Source: Acidobacteriota bacterium
GTDB lineage: Bacteria; Acidobacteriota; Terriglobia; Acidiferrales; UBA7541
Direction: 5' to 3'
NCBI GenBank assembly: GCA_003133505.1
Contig: PKXT01000337.1
Span: 585-6,986 of the forward strand
DNA length: 6,402 nucleotides
The position numbers were made by a program, and so were the translations under genes. Below the pieces are notes generated by a model that had not been told where the DNA came from, did not search any database, and worked only from the letters and a program-made list of their open reading frames with translations. Position 1 is the first letter of the stretch. Each line of letters opens with the position of its first letter. Shown in pieces: positions 4,783 to 6,402 of this stretch.

Positions 4783-6243
4783 ATGGATAAGAGCAACAGA
4801 CCCTCTCCGCACAATCTCCAGACCGGCTTTCGAGGCTGGCTAAATCGCCGCACCGGCATTGATGCGTTGTTACGCACCGCACTGGATGAGCCTATTCCTG
4901 GAGGCGCACGTCTCGCCTACATATTCGGTTCGGGGCTTCTGTTCATATTTCTGTCGCAGATCATCACGGGGGTCTTTCTCGCGCTTTATTACGTTCCCTC
5001 CGCGGATCACGCACACACCACCGTCGCCTACATCACCAAGAGCGTTACCGCTGGTTCTTTTCTTCGCAGCTTGCATGCTTATGGCGCGAGCGCGATGGTA
5101 ATCGTTTTGCTCCTCCATTTGTCACAGACATATTTATTCGGAGCGTACAAAGGCCGGCGCGAGTTACTTTGGCTGTCGGGATGCGTGCTTTTCGGGCTGG
5201 TTTTGGCCATGGCATTTACAGGTTATCTGCTGCCCTGGGACCAGCGTGCCTATTTTGCAACCGCCGTGGGAACTAACGCGGTCGGCGAAATTCCATGGAT
5301 AGGAGAAAGCCTGACACGCCTGATGCGGGGAGGAACCCAGATGGGAACCCTCACAATCTCACGGTTTTTTGTGGCTCACGTGTTTTTGATCCCGGCGTGC
5401 ATCTTTGCGCTCATAGGATCGCACGTTTTTCTGTTCCGCAAGGCGGGCGCCGCGGGACCGGTCACCGAGAACCCCTACAAACCGGAACAAAAGTCTGAAC
5501 CGTTCTATCCCCGGCAGATTCTGATGGATCTTTCGCTCACGGCATTACTGATTGTCGGGCTCGGAATACTATGTTTTTTGGTACCGATGCCGCTGGGTCC
5601 GGCTGCCAACGCCGCTGATCCCCAATACATTCCACGGCCCGAGTGGTATTACCTGCCCATTTTTCAGTGGCTGAAATACTGGCACGGCGCCGCATCGGTG
5701 GTAGGCATCCTGATCATTCCCATGGTTCTGGCCCTGGCTGTCCTCGCTGTGCCTTTTCTCGATCGCAGCATCGAGCGGCGGCCCTGGAAGCGCCCGGTGG
5801 CCATGGGAGCATATGCATTCGTGCTGTTCGCTCTGGTTGGGTTGGGCTTGCGAAGCCAGTACCAGGACCAACACGATCCGGGAGTTGTGCAACAACTTGC
5901 CAAGCAAAAAATGGAAGAAGAAGAATACATGCACAAGCCATTCGAGCCGGAGCTTTCCTCCGCTTCACTGGCTGCCGCGAATGTGGCCCTCGCTGACCCG
6001 GAGGCTGCGAAAGGCGAGACAATTTTCAAGGCGCAATCCTGTAACGCATGCCATGGCGACGGTGGGGTGGGTACAGCCGCAGCCCCCGCTTTAGTTGGCA
6101 TCTCCGCAAAGTTTTCCTCCGATCGGATCGCTATGCTCCTACACCATCCTACCGTCAAGATGACTGCAGGCGGCATGCCAGCCGTGAACCTGCCGGCCGA
6201 CGATCTGAAAGCGCTAATTGCCTACCTGGAGAGCCTCAAGTAG
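4783..6243 (+). CDS. Cytochrome b fused to a C-terminal cytochrome c domain
   Basis: A 486-residue inner-membrane quinol-oxidising subunit. Residues 40-220 form the four-helix haem-bearing core. Haem ligands are H98 and H112 (13 residues between) and H199 and H214 (14 between); the 14-residue gap is a b6-type trait. The b6 cysteine that binds the extra haem ci is Ile here. The Qo motif PEWY is at 286-289, in a subunit IV-like part (about 243-360) that continues on the same chain. A Glu-rich linker (375-385) leads to a class I c domain with C420-N-A-C423-H424 and likely axial Met465 in G-G-M-P. This domain replaces a separate cytochrome c1. The Rieske gene is 27 nt upstream, so the pair makes a compact bc complex. 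Fused b-c proteins of this kind are known from Acidobacteriota and relatives. The family is certain; the quinone used and direction of electron flow are not. Confidence 0.95.
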   Translation: MDKSNRPSPHNLQTGFRGWLNRRTGIDALLRTALDEPIPGGARLAYIFGSGLLFIFLSQIITGVFLALYYVPSADHAHTTVAYITKSVTAGSFLRSLHAYGASAMVIVLLLHLSQTYLFGAYKGRRELLWLSGCVLFGLVLAMAFTGYLLPWDQRAYFATAVGTNAVGEIPWIGESLTRLMRGGTQMGTLTISRFFVAHVFLIPACIFALIGSHVFLFRKAGAAGPVTENPYKPEQKSEPFYPRQILMDLSLTALLIVGLGILCFLVPMPLGPAANAADPQYIPRPEWYYLPIFQWLKYWHGAASVVGILIIPMVLALAVLAVPFLDRSIERRPWKRPVAMGAYAFVLFALVGLGLRSQYQDQHDPGVVQQLAKQKMEEEEYMHKPFEPELSSASLAAANVALADPEAAKGETIFKAQSCNACHGDGGVGTAAAPALVGISAKFSSDRIAMLLHHPTVKMTAGGMPAVNLPADDLKALIAYLESLK

Positions 6244-6402
6244 GGGCGCGGGCCGAACAGGCACCCATGTTTTCGGAACCGAACAATCGACTTTCCGGTA
6301 GCCGCACTGATAGAAGTTTGGTGAAAACTACAAGGATTTCGAGCCGTCACCCACGAAAGGGACAGCCGCGCGGTAAGGTTGGCGGTACATGCCGATATTG
6401 AT
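6244..6402. other. Downstream region, no supported gene
   Basis: A 44-codon frame from ATG 6268 to 6401 is Arg/Ser-rich and matches nothing I know. TTCGG-AA-CCGAA at 6272-6283 is a small inverted repeat without a T-tract. ATG 6390, about 12 nt after AAGG, could begin a further gene, but only four codons are visible. No clear terminator of the cytochrome cluster is seen. Confidence 0.4.

Noticed and set aside
6268..6401. 44-codon gene after cytochrome b
   Set aside because: No ribosome binding site, low-complexity Arg/Ser composition, and no family resemblance.
1..6402. CRISPR array, insertion sequence, tRNA or rRNA
   Set aside because: No regularly spaced repeats, transposase, terminal inverted repeats or recognisable RNA gene were found on either strand.

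Overview
The window reads as a chromosomal piece of a Gram-negative, respiring bacterium, most likely from the Acidobacteriota. That assignment is an inference from three things: a Crp/Fnr regulator with an N-terminal C-x2-C-x8-C cluster, a single-chain cytochrome b with a c-type haem domain fused to its C terminus, and moderate GC with long intergenic spaces. No rRNA or other phylogenetic marker is present to confirm it. All recognisable genes lie on the + strand.

Layout: 1-68 may be the last codons of an upstream gene. 69-624 holds no convincing gene. 736-1560 encodes a Crp/Fnr-family regulator. 1561-2130 is a long gene-free stretch ending in hairpins and a T-run. 2285-3667 encodes a Cyc2-like outer-membrane protein, one N-terminal c-haem fused to a beta-barrel. 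3859-4197 encodes a small secreted monohaem cytochrome c. 4216-4755 encodes a Tat-type Rieske iron-sulfur protein. 4783-6243 encodes cytochrome b fused to a cytochrome c domain. 6244-6402 has no supported gene.

The genes form a plausible electron route from cell surface to quinone pool: outer-membrane cytochrome-porin, periplasmic cytochrome c, then a Rieske/cytochrome bc complex in the inner membrane. In iron oxidisers Cyc2 takes electrons from Fe(II) outside the cell, so the cluster is a candidate Fe(II)-oxidation or extracellular electron transfer module. Direction of flow is open. The Rieske protein has Ala where high-potential Rieske centres have a hydrogen-bonding Ser, which hints at a low-potential (menaquinone-type) complex, while the cytochrome b Qo motif is PEWY.

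The regulator is probably tied to the cluster. The same inverted repeat, GTGAC-N4-GTCAC, lies upstream of the regulator gene (625-640) and upstream of the Cyc2-like gene (2131-2146). The regulator's recognition helix carries R-E-x3-R, as in CRP, which reads TGTGA half-sites. At the Cyc2-like gene the site sits about 41 bp before a plausible start of transcription, the geometry of a class II activator.
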